Assembly (NCBI RefSeq): GCF_037201915.1
Contig: NZ_CP147505.1
Location: 1,116,001 to 1,180,000 of the forward strand
DNA: 64,000 nucleotides
Direction of reading: 5' to 3'
From: Haloplanus sp. CK5-1
GTDB taxonomy: Archaea; Halobacteriota; Halobacteria; Halobacteriales; Haloferacaceae
Made by a program: the position numbers and the translations under genes
The notes under the pieces: generated by a model
What the model was told of the DNA's origin: nothing
The model's input: the letters and a program-made list of their open reading frames with translations, nothing else
Database searches by the model: none
Shown: positions 7,087 to 15,435 of the stretch, piece after piece
Numbering within the stretch: position 1 is the first letter of the stretch
Layout: every line of letters begins with the position of its first letter

Positions 7087-8250
7087 ATGAGAAGCCCACC
7101 CGAAACGAGCGAACTCGATACCCCCTCACGCATCCTGATGGGTCCCGGCCCGAGCATGATCCACCCGCGCGTCCTCCGGGCGATGTCCACGCAGGCGCTC
7201 GGGTACATGGATCCCTCCTTCTTGGAGATCATGGACGACATCCAGGAACTGCTCCGCTACACGTTCCAGACCGACAACGAGTGGACGCTCGCGACGAGCG
7301 GCACCGGTACCGCGGCGATGGAGACGGCCATCGGGAACATCGTCGAACCCGGCGACACGATGCTGGTGCCGACGAACGGCTACTTCGGTGATCGGATGGG
7401 GAAACTCGCCAGGCGCGCCGGTGGCGACGTGGTGACCGTCGACGCCCCGTGGGGCGAACCCCTCCAGCCCGCGGACGTGGCCGACGCCTTCGACGAACAC
7501 CAACCCGACGTGTTCGGCTTCATCCACGCCGAGACGAGCACGGGCGTCCGCCAGCCGGACGTGCCCGAACTCACCGACATCGCCCACGACCACGACGCAC
7601 TCGTCCTCGCGGACTGTGTCACCTCGCTGTCGGGCGTCGAACTCCACATCGACGACTGGGGCATCGACGCCGCCTACGGCAGCCCCCAGAAGTGCCTCTC
7701 CTGTTCGCCCGGCGCGACGCCGCTCACCATCGGCGAGCGGGCACGCGAGAAAATCGAGAACCGCGAGGAAGACACCGGCTCCTGGTATCTCGACCTCGAC
7801 CTCGTCATGGAGTACTGGGGCGACGAGCGCAACTACCATCACACCGCCCCCACCAGCCTGTTTTATGGCCTGCGCGAGGGACTCCGCCTCGTCGCGGAGG
7901 AAGGACTCGAGAACCGCTGGGAGCGCCACCTCGACGTCGCCGGCGAACTCCGGGAGGGGCTCCAGGCCCTCGGCCTCGAACCCGCCGCCGACGAGGAGTA
8001 CTGGCTCCCCAGCCTGAACTCCATCGAGGTGCCCGACGGCGTCGACGACACCGCGGTCATCGAGTTCCTGATGAACGAGTACGACATCGAAATCGCGAGC
8101 GGCCTCGGCGCGCTGGAGGGTGACATCTGGCGGATCGGCTGCATGGGCTACTCCGCCCGGCGGCAGAACGTCGCCTGCCTCCTGTCGGCCATGGAGGACG
8201 CTCTCGAAGCGCAGAACTTCGACGTCGACGAACAGACGATCGAGGCCTGA
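7087..8250 (+). CDS. Class V aminotransferase (serine/alanine-glyoxylate type)
   Basis: A 387-residue PLP enzyme of the serine-pyruvate/alanine-glyoxylate aminotransferase family. Visible features are the opening MGPGPSMIHPRVLRAM, the cofactor-contact segment TSGTGTAAMETAI, LADCVTSLSGVEL with the Asp that holds the pyridine nitrogen, and the Schiff-base Lys in GSPQKCLSCSPG. It should move an amino group between Ser or Ala and glyoxylate or pyruvate. The frame is open to 6991, but the TATA-like box at 7057 and the family start both point to the ATG at 7087. It is monocistronic and ends four bases from the convergent GTP cyclohydrolase gene. Confidence 0.92.
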   Translation: MRSPPETSELDTPSRILMGPGPSMIHPRVLRAMSTQALGYMDPSFLEIMDDIQELLRYTFQTDNEWTLATSGTGTAAMETAIGNIVEPGDTMLVPTNGYFGDRMGKLARRAGGDVVTVDAPWGEPLQPADVADAFDEHQPDVFGFIHAETSTGVRQPDVPELTDIAHDHDALVLADCVTSLSGVELHIDDWGIDAAYGSPQKCLSCSPGATPLTIGERAREKIENREEDTGSWYLDLDLVMEYWGDERNYHHTAPTSLFYGLREGLRLVAEEGLENRWERHLDVAGELREGLQALGLEPAADEEYWLPSLNSIEVPDGVDDTAVIEFLMNEYDIEIASGLGALEGDIWRIGCMGYSARRQNVACLLSAMEDALEAQNFDVDEQTIEA

Positions 8251-8254
8251 CGAC

Positions 8255-9031
8255 TCACTCCGACTCGACTTCCGTCGTATCGCTCAACTCCACGGCCGTC
8301 CCGCGGTGACGACACTCTTCGAGCGCGTGTTTCGCCGCCATGCCCGCGTCGTGGGCGTCCGTCCCCCGTCCGACCCCGACCTTGAGGTCGACGCCGACGG
8401 CCTCCTCGACGTGGTCGATGGCGTCCCGGTAGGCCGCGGCGTCCATCTCGGGCGTGGCGGCGATGATGTTGTCGCCGCCGACGAAAAAGGAGAGGCCGCC
8501 GTGTTCCTCGCGGAGGTAGCGCATCAGCGTCGCGTACCCCTGTTCGATCTGGATGAACGAGTCGAACTCGTTGAGACGGTCGGTGTACTTCTCCGTCGCG
8601 TCGTTCACGTCGAAGTGGGCGATGGAGAGGCGTTCCTCGTCGGGGTGTTCGAGCGGCGTTCCGGCCAGCACCTCGCGCCGGTCGCCGTCCTGTGCGCTCC
8701 CGGCACCTTGGAGGCGTTCGGTCGCCCGTTCCAACGCGACCGCGGGGTTCGGATCGACGCCGAGGCCGAGACTGACGGTGACGGGGTAGCGGTTACCCGT
8801 CGACTCCTGGAGGAGTCGGTGGTCGTCGACGTCTAACCCGTTCGTCACCGCGACCATGTTGTCGAAGCGGGTGAAGAAGGCGTACCCGCCGCGGTGCCCG
8901 ACGAACTGGGCGATGTCGGCGAACAGGCGGGACTGGAGCGTCTGGAGGTCCATCTCGCGCCGCGGTTCCGGCGTCACCGTCCACGGTCCGTAGTTGTCGA
9001 TCTGCACGAGCGTCAGCTGCGTGTTCGTCAC
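8255..9031 (-). CDS. gch3: GTP cyclohydrolase III
   Basis: A 258-residue enzyme that converts GTP to 2-amino-5-formylamino-6-ribosylaminopyrimidinone phosphate, the archaeal first step to riboflavin and F420. The protein contains two related halves, each beginning like a GGDEF-type fold: TLVQIDNYGPWTVTPEPRRE, then DNMVAV in the first half and VGGDNIIAATPEM in the second. The GTG at 9031 (VTNTQLTLVQ) matches the usual haloarchaeal start better than the ATG at 9058. Its divergent neighbour is a HAD phosphatase, possibly relevant because a phosphatase step in the same pathway is often poorly assigned, though this is only positional. Confidence 0.92.
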   Translation of the reverse strand: MTNTQLTLVQIDNYGPWTVTPEPRREMDLQTLQSRLFADIAQFVGHRGGYAFFTRFDNMVAVTNGLDVDDHRLLQESTGNRYPVTVSLGLGVDPNPAVALERATERLQGAGSAQDGDRREVLAGTPLEHPDEERLSIAHFDVNDATEKYTDRLNEFDSFIQIEQGYATLMRYLREEHGGLSFFVGGDNIIAATPEMDAAAYRDAIDHVEEAVGVDLKVGVGRGTDAHDAGMAAKHALEECRHRGTAVELSDTTEVESE

Positions 9032-9124
9032 GGTGCCGTATTTGGGGACGGGACCCACATTGCTCTTTGGTTCCCGGCCGAGCGAGCGCGGGGTTCATGC
9101 CCCGCCCCACCGTATTCCTGTCCA

Positions 9125-9901
9125 ATGACCTACCGCGGAGTCGTACTCGACGTGGACGGCACAGTCGTGCGCGGTGACGATCCGATCCCCGGCGCGGCCG
9201 ACGGACTCGATCGACTGACGACGGCCGGCCTCCGTCGGCTGTTCGTCTCGAACAACCCGACCAAGCGACCGCCGGCCTACGCCGACCGCCTCGGCCGGGC
9301 CGGGTTCGACGTCTCGCCCGAAGAGATCGTCACCGCCGGCACGATCACCACGACCTACCTCGCCGACAACCACGACGACGACGACCTCTTCGTCGTCGGC
9401 GAACCGGCCCTCGTCGACCAGTTGACCGACGCCGGCCTGACCGTCGTCGACGCCGAGGACCGCGCGGATGCCGTCGTCGTCTCCATCGATCGCTCGTTCG
9501 ACTACGACCGGCTCTCCTCGGCACTCCGGGCGTGCCGGGACGGCGTCACTATCGTCGGCACCGACCCCGACATGGTGATCCCCGCCGCCGAGGGCGACGT
9601 CCCGGGATCGGGTGCGATCATCAACGCCGTCGCGGGCGTCGTCGGCCGCGACCCGGACGTGGTCCTCGGCAAGCCCTCCGACCCCGCGCTCCGGACGATC
9701 CGCGATCGCCTCGGCGTCCCGCCCGCCGACTGCTTGGTCGTGGGCGACCGTCTCGACACCGACATCGCCCTCGGCGAGCGGTCCGGCATGACGACCGTCC
9801 TCGTCCGCACGGGCGTCACCGACGACCGTGACCTCGCCCGGGGTGACGTGACGCCCGACTACGTGCTGGACTCGCTGGCCGACGTCGGGACGGTCCTCTA
9901 G
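9125..9901 (+). CDS. HAD superfamily IIA phosphatase (NagD-like)
   Basis: A 258-residue phosphohydrolase. Motif I is VVLDVDGTVVRG with the nucleophile Asp9 and acid Asp11. FVSNNPTKRP is motif II, where Asn follows Ser. A C2a cap domain occupies the middle, and LGKPSDPAL plus VVGDRLDTDIALGERSGM supply motif III Lys and the acidic motif IV. Substrates of this family include small sugar and nucleoside phosphates, and none can be named here. The stop codon TAG lies in a CTAG that also provides the stop of the convergent gene, so the two coding regions overlap by four bases. Confidence 0.9.
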   Translation: MTYRGVVLDVDGTVVRGDDPIPGAADGLDRLTTAGLRRLFVSNNPTKRPPAYADRLGRAGFDVSPEEIVTAGTITTTYLADNHDDDDLFVVGEPALVDQLTDAGLTVVDAEDRADAVVVSIDRSFDYDRLSSALRACRDGVTIVGTDPDMVIPAAEGDVPGSGAIINAVAGVVGRDPDVVLGKPSDPALRTIRDRLGVPPADCLVVGDRLDTDIALGERSGMTTVLVRTGVTDDRDLARGDVTPDYVLDSLADVGTVL

Positions 9902-10551
9902 CCCCGCAACAGGTTCGTCACTTCGTCGGCCACGTCCGGTTCGATCGCGACGACGTAGCGTTTCCCCGGCGTGAGCGTCGTCTCGGGACGGGCGATGCGC
10001 TCCCCGTCGTCGTCGGAGATGACCAGCGTCCCGGCGGGGAACCGCACCGACCGCAACGCCTTCCCCGCCGCGGACGCCTCCTCCTCGACCCGGACCTCCA
10101 TGATGTCGAGCGTTCCCGTCACGTCCGCGAGCGTTCGCACGTCGCTCCCCTCGATTTCGTTCGCCGCCACGCGCGCGCTGGCACCCTCGGGGAAGACCGC
10201 CTCGTCGACGAACCGTTCGTACCGCTCCTGATCGCGGGCGGCGATGCGAGCGACCGTCCGAACCGCCGGGTTCATCTCCTCGGCCTCCATGCAGATCGCG
10301 AGGTTCAGCCCCGGCAACCCGGTCAATCCGGCGACCACGTCACTCCCCTCCACGTCGGCCTGCCGGAGGATGTCCGGGTCGGAGGCGTCGCCGTGGATGA
10401 TCGTCACCACGTACTCGTCGGCCATCGCGTCACACCGGTCGCCGTCCGGTTCGACGACTGTGATGTCGTGTCCTCGGGTGTCGAGGAGGGCCGCTGTCTC
10501 GAAGCCGACACGTCCACCGCCAGCGATGATGATGTCGAGCGTCGTGGGTTG
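9898..10551 (-). CDS. TrkA-N/TrkA-C regulatory protein without a normal start codon
   Basis: Conserved sequence covers 217 codons. An NAD-binding Rossmann segment begins LDIIIAGGGRVGFETAALL, continues with ITVVEPDGDRC and IIHGDASDPDILRQADV, and is followed by a TrkA_C domain (VRVEEEASAAGKALRSVRFP). Such proteins gate potassium or amino-acid transporters by binding NAD(H) or ATP. The first ATG in frame (10425) would remove the glycine loop, and between it and the upstream TGA (10552-10554) there is no ATG, GTG or TTG. The frame is the same as that of the upstream permease, so the two proteins are separated only by that TGA. Possibilities are stop readthrough, a rare start (such as CTG at the junction plus a shift), a recent nonsense mutation in a fused gene, or a sequencing error. 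Confidence 0.7.
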   Translation of the reverse strand, partial: QPTTLDIIIAGGGRVGFETAALLDTRGHDITVVEPDGDRCDAMADEYVVTIIHGDASDPDILRQADVEGSDVVAGLTGLPGLNLAICMEAEEMNPAVRTVARIAARDQERYERFVDEAVFPEGASARVAANEIEGSDVRTLADVTGTLDIMEVRVEEEASAAGKALRSVRFPAGTLVISDDDGERIARPETTLTPGKRYVVAIEPDVADEVTNLLRG

Positions 10552-12018
10552 TCAGTCGTTCGCCTGTGGTGTTCGTCCGTCGGTCGTTCCCTGCGAGTCG
10601 TCCCGGGAGCCGAGGCGGGTGTAGACGGCGTACGCTGTCACTCCGAGCAGGATCCAGCCCCCGCTGAGGACGAGTGCCAGCACGTCCGTTCGGAGCAGGT
10701 ACTCCACCAGTATACCCGTCAGAACCAGATTGAGGACGATGCCGAGGACCGGCGGGAGCGGGTAGAACGGCATCTCGTACGGTCGGTTCATGTCGGGGCG
10801 CTCCCGCCGAAGTTTGATCACCGAGCCGTTGACGACGATGAACGAGAGGAGGAAGAACAGACTGGACATGTTGCCGGCGCTCTGTGTCGGGAGGGCGACG
10901 GAGCCAAGCATCACCACCCCGCTCGCGAGGATGGCGATCAAGGGCGTCCCGTAGCGGTGGTGCAGTTGTCCGAACGAGGGAAGGAGTTGCTCCTCCCGGC
11001 CCATCGAAAACGCCACCCGCGAGGAGGCGATGACGACGGCGTTCAGCGCCGTCAGCGTCGAGAAGACGGCGCCGAAGACGATTATCGCGCCGCCGTTCTG
11101 GATGATCGGCAACCCCGTCGGCATGAACGCTGTCGCCGCCTGCGCGATGCCGGCTTCCCCGGCGGCCGCGAGGCCGTCGGCACCGAGCGTCCCCACCGCC
11201 ACGCCTACCACCGCGAGGTAGACGAGCACCGTCACCGCGAGGCTCGCGAAGATGGCCTTCGGGATGTTCTCGCGGGGGTTCTTCACTTCCTCCGTCACCG
11301 TCGTGATGAGGTCGTACCCCTCGAAAGCGATGAAGGTCAACCCCATCGCGGGGAGGATACTGAGGGGACCGGCACCGTCCGCGAACAGCGGCTGAAACTC
11401 GGCGGTAGCGAACATCGGCGACGTCGCGCCGAAGGCCACGAAGACGACGAGAATGCCCACCTTGACCAGCGTGAAGATGGTCTCGACGCTCCCGCTGGCG
11501 GCCGTCGAGACGGCGTTCAGTGCGACCAGGGAGAGGACGGCGACGAACGCCAGTCCGATGGCTGCAGGGACGGCCGCGTCCACGACCGGGAGTGCGACCG
11601 CACCCACCTGCCCCGGGGCCGGCGTCAGGTCGTAGACGTGGAGGAGTTCGAGGAAGTTCGGCGCGAAGCCGAGGGCGTACAGCCCGCCCGCGATCATGTA
11701 CGCGAACCACAGCATCCACCCCATCACGAACGAGGGCAGGTCGGCGAACACCTCCCTGACGAAGGCGTACCCGCCGCCGCTTTTCGGAATCGACGCCGCG
11801 AGTTCGGCGTAGGAGAGGCCGGTGAAGGCGGTCACGACGCCGTTGAGCACGAACACGAGGATGGCCGCTGGTCCGGCGATTTCGGCCGCCAGCCCCGTCA
11901 GCACGAAGATGCCCGCGCCGATCATCGCCCCCATGCCGATCATCGTCGCGTCGAGGAGGCCGAGGTCGGCCTCGGGTGCGCGGTCGCCGTGTCCGCTCAC
12001 ACGGTCCCCCGCGCCCAC
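10552..12018 (-). CDS. APC family amino-acid permease
   Basis: A 488-residue integral membrane transporter of the APC superfamily with about 12 hydrophobic helices. The first is preceded by LLDATMIGMGAMIGAGIFVL, the family's substrate-contact loop, and SYAELAASIPKSGGGYAF is the conserved segment after helix 2. It should carry amino acids or polyamines by cation symport or exchange. GTG at 12000 is an alternative start. The C-terminal tail after the last helix is hydrophilic and ends PQAND, followed by TGA and then in-frame TrkA-type sequence, so the natural product in related strains may be a permease with a regulatory domain attached or tightly coupled. Confidence 0.9.
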   Translation of the reverse strand: MGAGDRVSGHGDRAPEADLGLLDATMIGMGAMIGAGIFVLTGLAAEIAGPAAILVFVLNGVVTAFTGLSYAELAASIPKSGGGYAFVREVFADLPSFVMGWMLWFAYMIAGGLYALGFAPNFLELLHVYDLTPAPGQVGAVALPVVDAAVPAAIGLAFVAVLSLVALNAVSTAASGSVETIFTLVKVGILVVFVAFGATSPMFATAEFQPLFADGAGPLSILPAMGLTFIAFEGYDLITTVTEEVKNPRENIPKAIFASLAVTVLVYLAVVGVAVGTLGADGLAAAGEAGIAQAATAFMPTGLPIIQNGGAIIVFGAVFSTLTALNAVVIASSRVAFSMGREEQLLPSFGQLHHRYGTPLIAILASGVVMLGSVALPTQSAGNMSSLFFLLSFIVVNGSVIKLRRERPDMNRPYEMPFYPLPPVLGIVLNLVLTGILVEYLLRTDVLALVLSGGWILLGVTAYAVYTRLGSRDDSQGTTDGRTPQAND

Positions 12019-12200
12019 GACAACTCATCCACTCCGGCGTCCATCCACCCGCGGCCGTCGCCGCTCGTGAGTCTCCGGACCATTCCCGCTACCGGCACCG
12101 ACGCCTGTAGATCACAAGAAAGCCCGGTGTTCTTTCCACCGAGCGACAACCGGTGTAACGGATCGCCGTCCCCACGTCGCGTGCCAGTGTCTGACACAAC

Positions 12201-12210
12201 TTTATCTATA
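12201..12210 (+). promoter_or_regulatory. TATA-like box of the 46-residue gene
   Basis: TTTATCTATA is centred about 27 bases before the ATG at 12232, the spacing expected for a leaderless haloarchaeal transcript. Confidence 0.55.
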
Positions 12211-12231
12211 TGTGTACCGTTACCACGATAC

Positions 12232-12372
12232 ATGTCCTCGAGTGACAGCCCGTACGTCTTTCGCGACGAGGTAGCGCGCACCGACGCCGACCGGGACCCG
12301 CCGACTACGGACGGACGGGAGGTCGTCATCGTCGACGGCCGTGCGATGAGTTACCGCTGGTACCGCCGCTGA
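12232..12372 (+). CDS. 46-residue hypothetical protein
   Basis: A small protein starting MSSSDSPYVFRDEVARTDAD and ending VDGRAMSYRWYRR, with an acidic body and a basic aromatic tail. A good TATA-like box at the right distance and haloarchaeal codon use support expression. No domain was recognised, and it is too short to place in a family by eye. It stands alone between the permease and the OsmC gene. The much longer open frame running from 10393 into it is an antisense shadow of the permease. Confidence 0.5.
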   Translation: MSSSDSPYVFRDEVARTDADRDPPTTDGREVVIVDGRAMSYRWYRR

Positions 12373-12394
12373 CGACGCGACGTTCGTGGGCTGC

Positions 12395-12793
12395 TCAGAA
12401 CGCGTCGCCGTGGACGTCGACCTCGGCCTGCAGGTCCTCCCGGAGCGCCGTGTGGACGTGACAGATGTCCTCGGCCCGGGCGACGATTTCGTCGAACGTC
12501 TCTTCGTCCAGGTCGGCCGCCACGTGGACCGCAAAGCGGATCGATTCGAGGTCGTCGTCCTCGTCCAGGTCGGCGTCGGCGTCGATCCGAACTTTCCCGA
12601 GGTCGTCGTGGCCGCGCTGTTGGCCGCCGACGCGGAACGCCGGCAGGAAGCAGGACGCGTACGTCGCAACGAGCGCCGCGTTCGGGTTCGGTCCCGTCTC
12701 GTCGGTGGCGTCGACGGTGAACTCGAACTCGCCGACTTGGTTGACGCAGGCGAACCCCTCGTCGCTGACCGTGGTGGTTTCGATATCGCTCAT
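12395..12793 (-). CDS. OsmC/Ohr family protein
   Basis: A 132-residue protein with the two redox cysteines of the OsmC family, Cys48 in LVATYASCFLPAF and Cys111 in EDICHVHTAL, and the beta-rich N-terminal half. Members reduce organic hydroperoxides with a dithiol donor, so a role in peroxide stress is likely. The ATG at 12793 gives MSDIETTTVSDEG; the one at 12805 adds four unconserved residues. Downstream on the opposite strand is the 46-residue gene. Confidence 0.87.
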   Translation of the reverse strand: MSDIETTTVSDEGFACVNQVGEFEFTVDATDETGPNPNAALVATYASCFLPAFRVGGQQRGHDDLGKVRIDADADLDEDDDLESIRFAVHVAADLDEETFDEIVARAEDICHVHTALREDLQAEVDVHGDAF

Positions 12794-12867
12794 CCCACGG
12801 CCCACGTCGCCCCGCGGCGTCTAAACACTATCCCTGCAGCGGACGGCGCGGTCGCGCCGACGCCGCG

Positions 12868-13602
12868 CTACTCGTCGGCGTACGACCGGTCGAAGCCGAC
12901 GGTCTCGTCGCCGTCGAGGACGTGCACCTCGGCGTCGGAGCCAGTCGCCGCGACCTCGCGTTCCAACTGCTCGATGTCGATCTCGATCGGCGGGAAGGTG
13001 TCGTAGTGCATCGGGAGGACGTGATCGACGTCGAGCCAATCGACCGCGATGGCGGCCTGCGCCGGCCCCATGGTGAAGTGGTCGCCGACGGGGAGGGCTG
13101 CGACGTCCGGTTCGAGGAACGGGGCGATCACGTCCCGCATCTCGCTCATCAGCCCCGTGTCGCCGGCGTGGTAGAAGGCGAAGGCGTCCTCGTCCGTCTC
13201 CTGGGTCGGGACCGTGTCGCCGATCACGTAGCCCGTCGGCGGGCCGCCGCTGTACTCGTAGTCCGTGTTGATGCCGTTCGTGTGGTCCGCGCGATGCATC
13301 GTCACGTACGCGTCGCCACACTCGACGGTGCCGCCCATGTTCATGCCGATGGTGTCGTCCGCCCCGTGTTCGTCCGCGGCCCACGCCGTCAGTTCGGGCG
13401 TGCCGACGACGGTGGCGTCGGTGAAGGCCCCGAGGTCGCCGACGTGGTCGGCGTGGCCGTGAGTCAACAGGACGTAGTCGGGCGTCTCGACGTCGGCGGG
13501 ATCGAGCGACGTGTGTGGGTTGCCGAAGAAGGGGTCGATCAGGAGCGACGTGTCTCCGACCGCGACGTGCCACGTGGAGTGGCCGTGCCAGGTGAGTTCC
13601 AT
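12868..13602 (-). CDS. Metal-dependent hydrolase, UPF0173/metallo-beta-lactamase fold
   Basis: A 244-residue enzyme beginning [13 protein letters not shown], the hallmark of the UPF0173 family. The metal site is visible as THGHADH (residues 47-53), a His in [10 protein letters not shown], Asp in YHAGDTGLM and His in LPMHYDTFP. It should be a dinuclear zinc or manganese hydrolase of unknown substrate. The frame is open to 13713, but those codons encode an Arg-rich stretch absent from the family, so the ATG at 13602 was chosen. It is divergent from the alpha/beta hydrolase, with a 150-base gap that should contain both promoters. Confidence 0.9.
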   Translation of the reverse strand: MELTWHGHSTWHVAVGDTSLLIDPFFGNPHTSLDPADVETPDYVLLTHGHADHVGDLGAFTDATVVGTPELTAWAADEHGADDTIGMNMGGTVECGDAYVTMHRADHTNGINTDYEYSGGPPTGYVIGDTVPTQETDEDAFAFYHAGDTGLMSEMRDVIAPFLEPDVAALPVGDHFTMGPAQAAIAVDWLDVDHVLPMHYDTFPPIEIDIEQLEREVAATGSDAEVHVLDGDETVGFDRSYADE

Positions 13603-13756
13603 GGTTCGACCGTATCTTTCCCGGAAGCGCACGTCAATCTTGTCCCGAGGCCGTACCCGGAACCGGCGACGTCGGGCGGCGTGGGCGAGCCGACCGGTTC
13701 GGCGGTCGGACACACCCCGACCGAACTCCTATTCTGCTGGCGACCGAGTGCCGACT

Positions 13757-14584
13757 ATGGACCACGACAGTTGGTCGGCACAACAGGCGGAGACGACCGT
13801 CGGCGTCGACGGCCACGACCTCTCGCTAGCGTACCGCGACGCCGGGGAGGGTGATCCCGTCCTCTTCCTCCACGGGATCCCGACGTGGTCGTACCTCTGG
13901 CGCCGGATCACGCCGCCGCTCGAGTCCGACTACCGGACGATCGTCCCGGATCTCGTCGGCTACGGAAACAGCGACCGGCGCGACACCTTCGACCGATCGA
14001 TCCGGGCACAGGAGGCGGCCGTCGCCGACCTCGTCGACCAGTTGGGGGTCGAGACGTGCCACGTCGTCGGCCACGACATCGGCGGGGGCGTCGCCCTCCG
14101 GTACGCCGCCCACACGGACCGAGTCGACAAACTCGCACTCTCGAACGCGACGGCGTACGACTCGTGGCCGGTCGAGTCCATCACTTCGCTCGGCCTCCCG
14201 CGCACGCTGGAGATGGCCCCCGATGCGTTCCGCGACCGACTCGACCGCTCGTTCGTCGACGGCCTCGAACGCGACGACCCGGTCCCCGAGTGGCTCGCCG
14301 GGATGCCGGAGCCCTGGCTCCGCGACGACGGCAGACGGGCGTTCGCCCGCGCCGCCGTGGCGACGAACACCAACCACACGACCGAGATCGACTACGGTGC
14401 GATCGACGCCGACCTCCTGTGTCTGTGGGGTGTGGCGGACGACCAACAGCCGGTCGAAGACGGCCGCCGGCTCGTCGGGGATATCGGCGGCGACCTCGTC
14501 GGACTCGACGACGCCGGCCACTGGGTAACCGAGGACCGCCCGAGCGCGTACCGCGAGCACCTCCGGGCGTTCCTCGACGGGTGA
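13757..14584 (+). CDS. Alpha/beta hydrolase of dehalogenase/epoxide-hydrolase type
   Basis: A 275-residue hydrolase with oxyanion motif FLHGIPTWSYLWR, close to the HGNPTSSYLWR of haloalkane dehalogenases. The nucleophile elbow VVGHDIGGG places Asp107 where esterases have Ser, and the catalytic His is in DDAGHW near residue 259. Asp nucleophiles are used by haloalkane dehalogenases, fluoroacetate dehalogenases and epoxide hydrolases, so one of these chemistries is likely, but the halide-binding Trp next to the nucleophile is absent (Ile instead). The ATG at 13757 follows the TATA-like TCCTATTC region. Confidence 0.85.
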   Translation: MDHDSWSAQQAETTVGVDGHDLSLAYRDAGEGDPVLFLHGIPTWSYLWRRITPPLESDYRTIVPDLVGYGNSDRRDTFDRSIRAQEAAVADLVDQLGVETCHVVGHDIGGGVALRYAAHTDRVDKLALSNATAYDSWPVESITSLGLPRTLEMAPDAFRDRLDRSFVDGLERDDPVPEWLAGMPEPWLRDDGRRAFARAAVATNTNHTTEIDYGAIDADLLCLWGVADDQQPVEDGRRLVGDIGGDLVGLDDAGHWVTEDRPSAYREHLRAFLDG

Positions 14585-14645
14585 CTCGGCTGGCGTCGCC
14601 GATCGAACGAGGAAGGCTTATCTCACGCGCAGCCAACTCGCGCCC

Positions 14646-15377
14646 ATGCGACGTGTCAGATTCCGCGACCCCGCAGGGATGGTTCGTACCGGCGAGTGGC
14701 ACGGCGACGCCGTGAGTTTCGCCGACACCACCTACGACCTCGACGAGGTCGACCTCCTCCCGCCCTCGGAGCCGTCGAAGATCGTCTGCATCGGCCTGAA
14801 CTACGCCGACCACGCCGAGGAGACGGGGATGGACATCCCCGAGCGGCCGATGCTGTTCCTGAAGACGCCCAACACCGTCGCCGCCCACGGCGACACGATC
14901 ACCCTCCCCGAGGGCAAAGAGCAGGTCGACTGGGAGGCCGAACTCGGCGTCGTGATCGGCGAGCAGTGCCGGAACGTCGACGCCGCGGACGCCGAGTCGG
15001 TGATCGACGGCTACACCGTCGTCTGTGACCTCTCCAACCGCGACGACCAGCGGGAGGAGCAAAACTGGGTGCGGGGCAAGGCCTTCGACGGCGCCGCGCC
15101 CATGGGACCGGTCGTGGCCGACCCCGACCACCTCCCCGACGACGCCGACGTGGAACTCCGCGTCGACGGCGAGACGAAACAGTCCTCGGACATCACGCAA
15201 CTCATCTTCTCCGTGCCCGAACTGATCGAGGAGATATCGAGTTACATGACGCTCGAACCCGGCGACGTGATCTCGACGGGGACACCCTCTGGCGTCGGCG
15301 GCCTCGAAGACGGCGACGAGGTCGAAGTCGACGTCGAGGGCGTCGAGACGCTCCGCTTCTCCGTCCGGCGCGACTGA
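14646..15377 (+). CDS. Fumarylacetoacetate hydrolase family protein
   Basis: A 243-residue FAH-fold enzyme. The segments KIVCIGLNYADHAEETG, MLFLKTPNTV, DWEAELGVVIGE (metal-binding acidic pair) and VISTGTPSGVG match the family in order. Members hydrolyse or decarboxylate 2-oxo and acylpyruvate compounds in aromatic catabolism, or act as oxaloacetate decarboxylases. The substrate cannot be assigned. It follows the alpha/beta hydrolase by 60 bases on the same strand with its own TATA-like GGCTTATC near 14612, so they may be separately transcribed. Confidence 0.9.
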   Translation: MRRVRFRDPAGMVRTGEWHGDAVSFADTTYDLDEVDLLPPSEPSKIVCIGLNYADHAEETGMDIPERPMLFLKTPNTVAAHGDTITLPEGKEQVDWEAELGVVIGEQCRNVDAADAESVIDGYTVVCDLSNRDDQREEQNWVRGKAFDGAAPMGPVVADPDHLPDDADVELRVDGETKQSSDITQLIFSVPELIEEISSYMTLEPGDVISTGTPSGVGGLEDGDEVEVDVEGVETLRFSVRRD

Positions 15378-15411
15378 TCGCCCCCTCGTCCCGAGAGGAC
15401 AACGCATAAAT

Positions 15412-15425
15412 TTAGGCCCGCCTAA
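15412..15425. promoter_or_regulatory. DtxR/Idr-like iron box TTAGGC-CC-GCCTAA
   Basis: A perfect 6-2-6 inverted repeat at 15412-15425 that overlaps the 3' end of the TATA-like ATAAATTTA and stops ten bases before the ATG of the next gene. TTAGGC/GCCTAA half sites are those of DtxR-family metal-dependent repressors, including the haloarchaeal Idr/SirR proteins. Occupancy here would block transcription start, so repression by iron- or manganese-loaded regulator is the natural inference. Confidence 0.55.
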
Positions 15426-15435
15426 TTCGGCCTCG

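Noticed and set aside
10393-12372. 659-codon open frame on the plus strand across the permease
   Set aside because: It is rich in His, Arg, Asp and Glu without a domain and mirrors the codons of the minus-strand permease. Only its last 46 codons, with a separate promoter, were kept.
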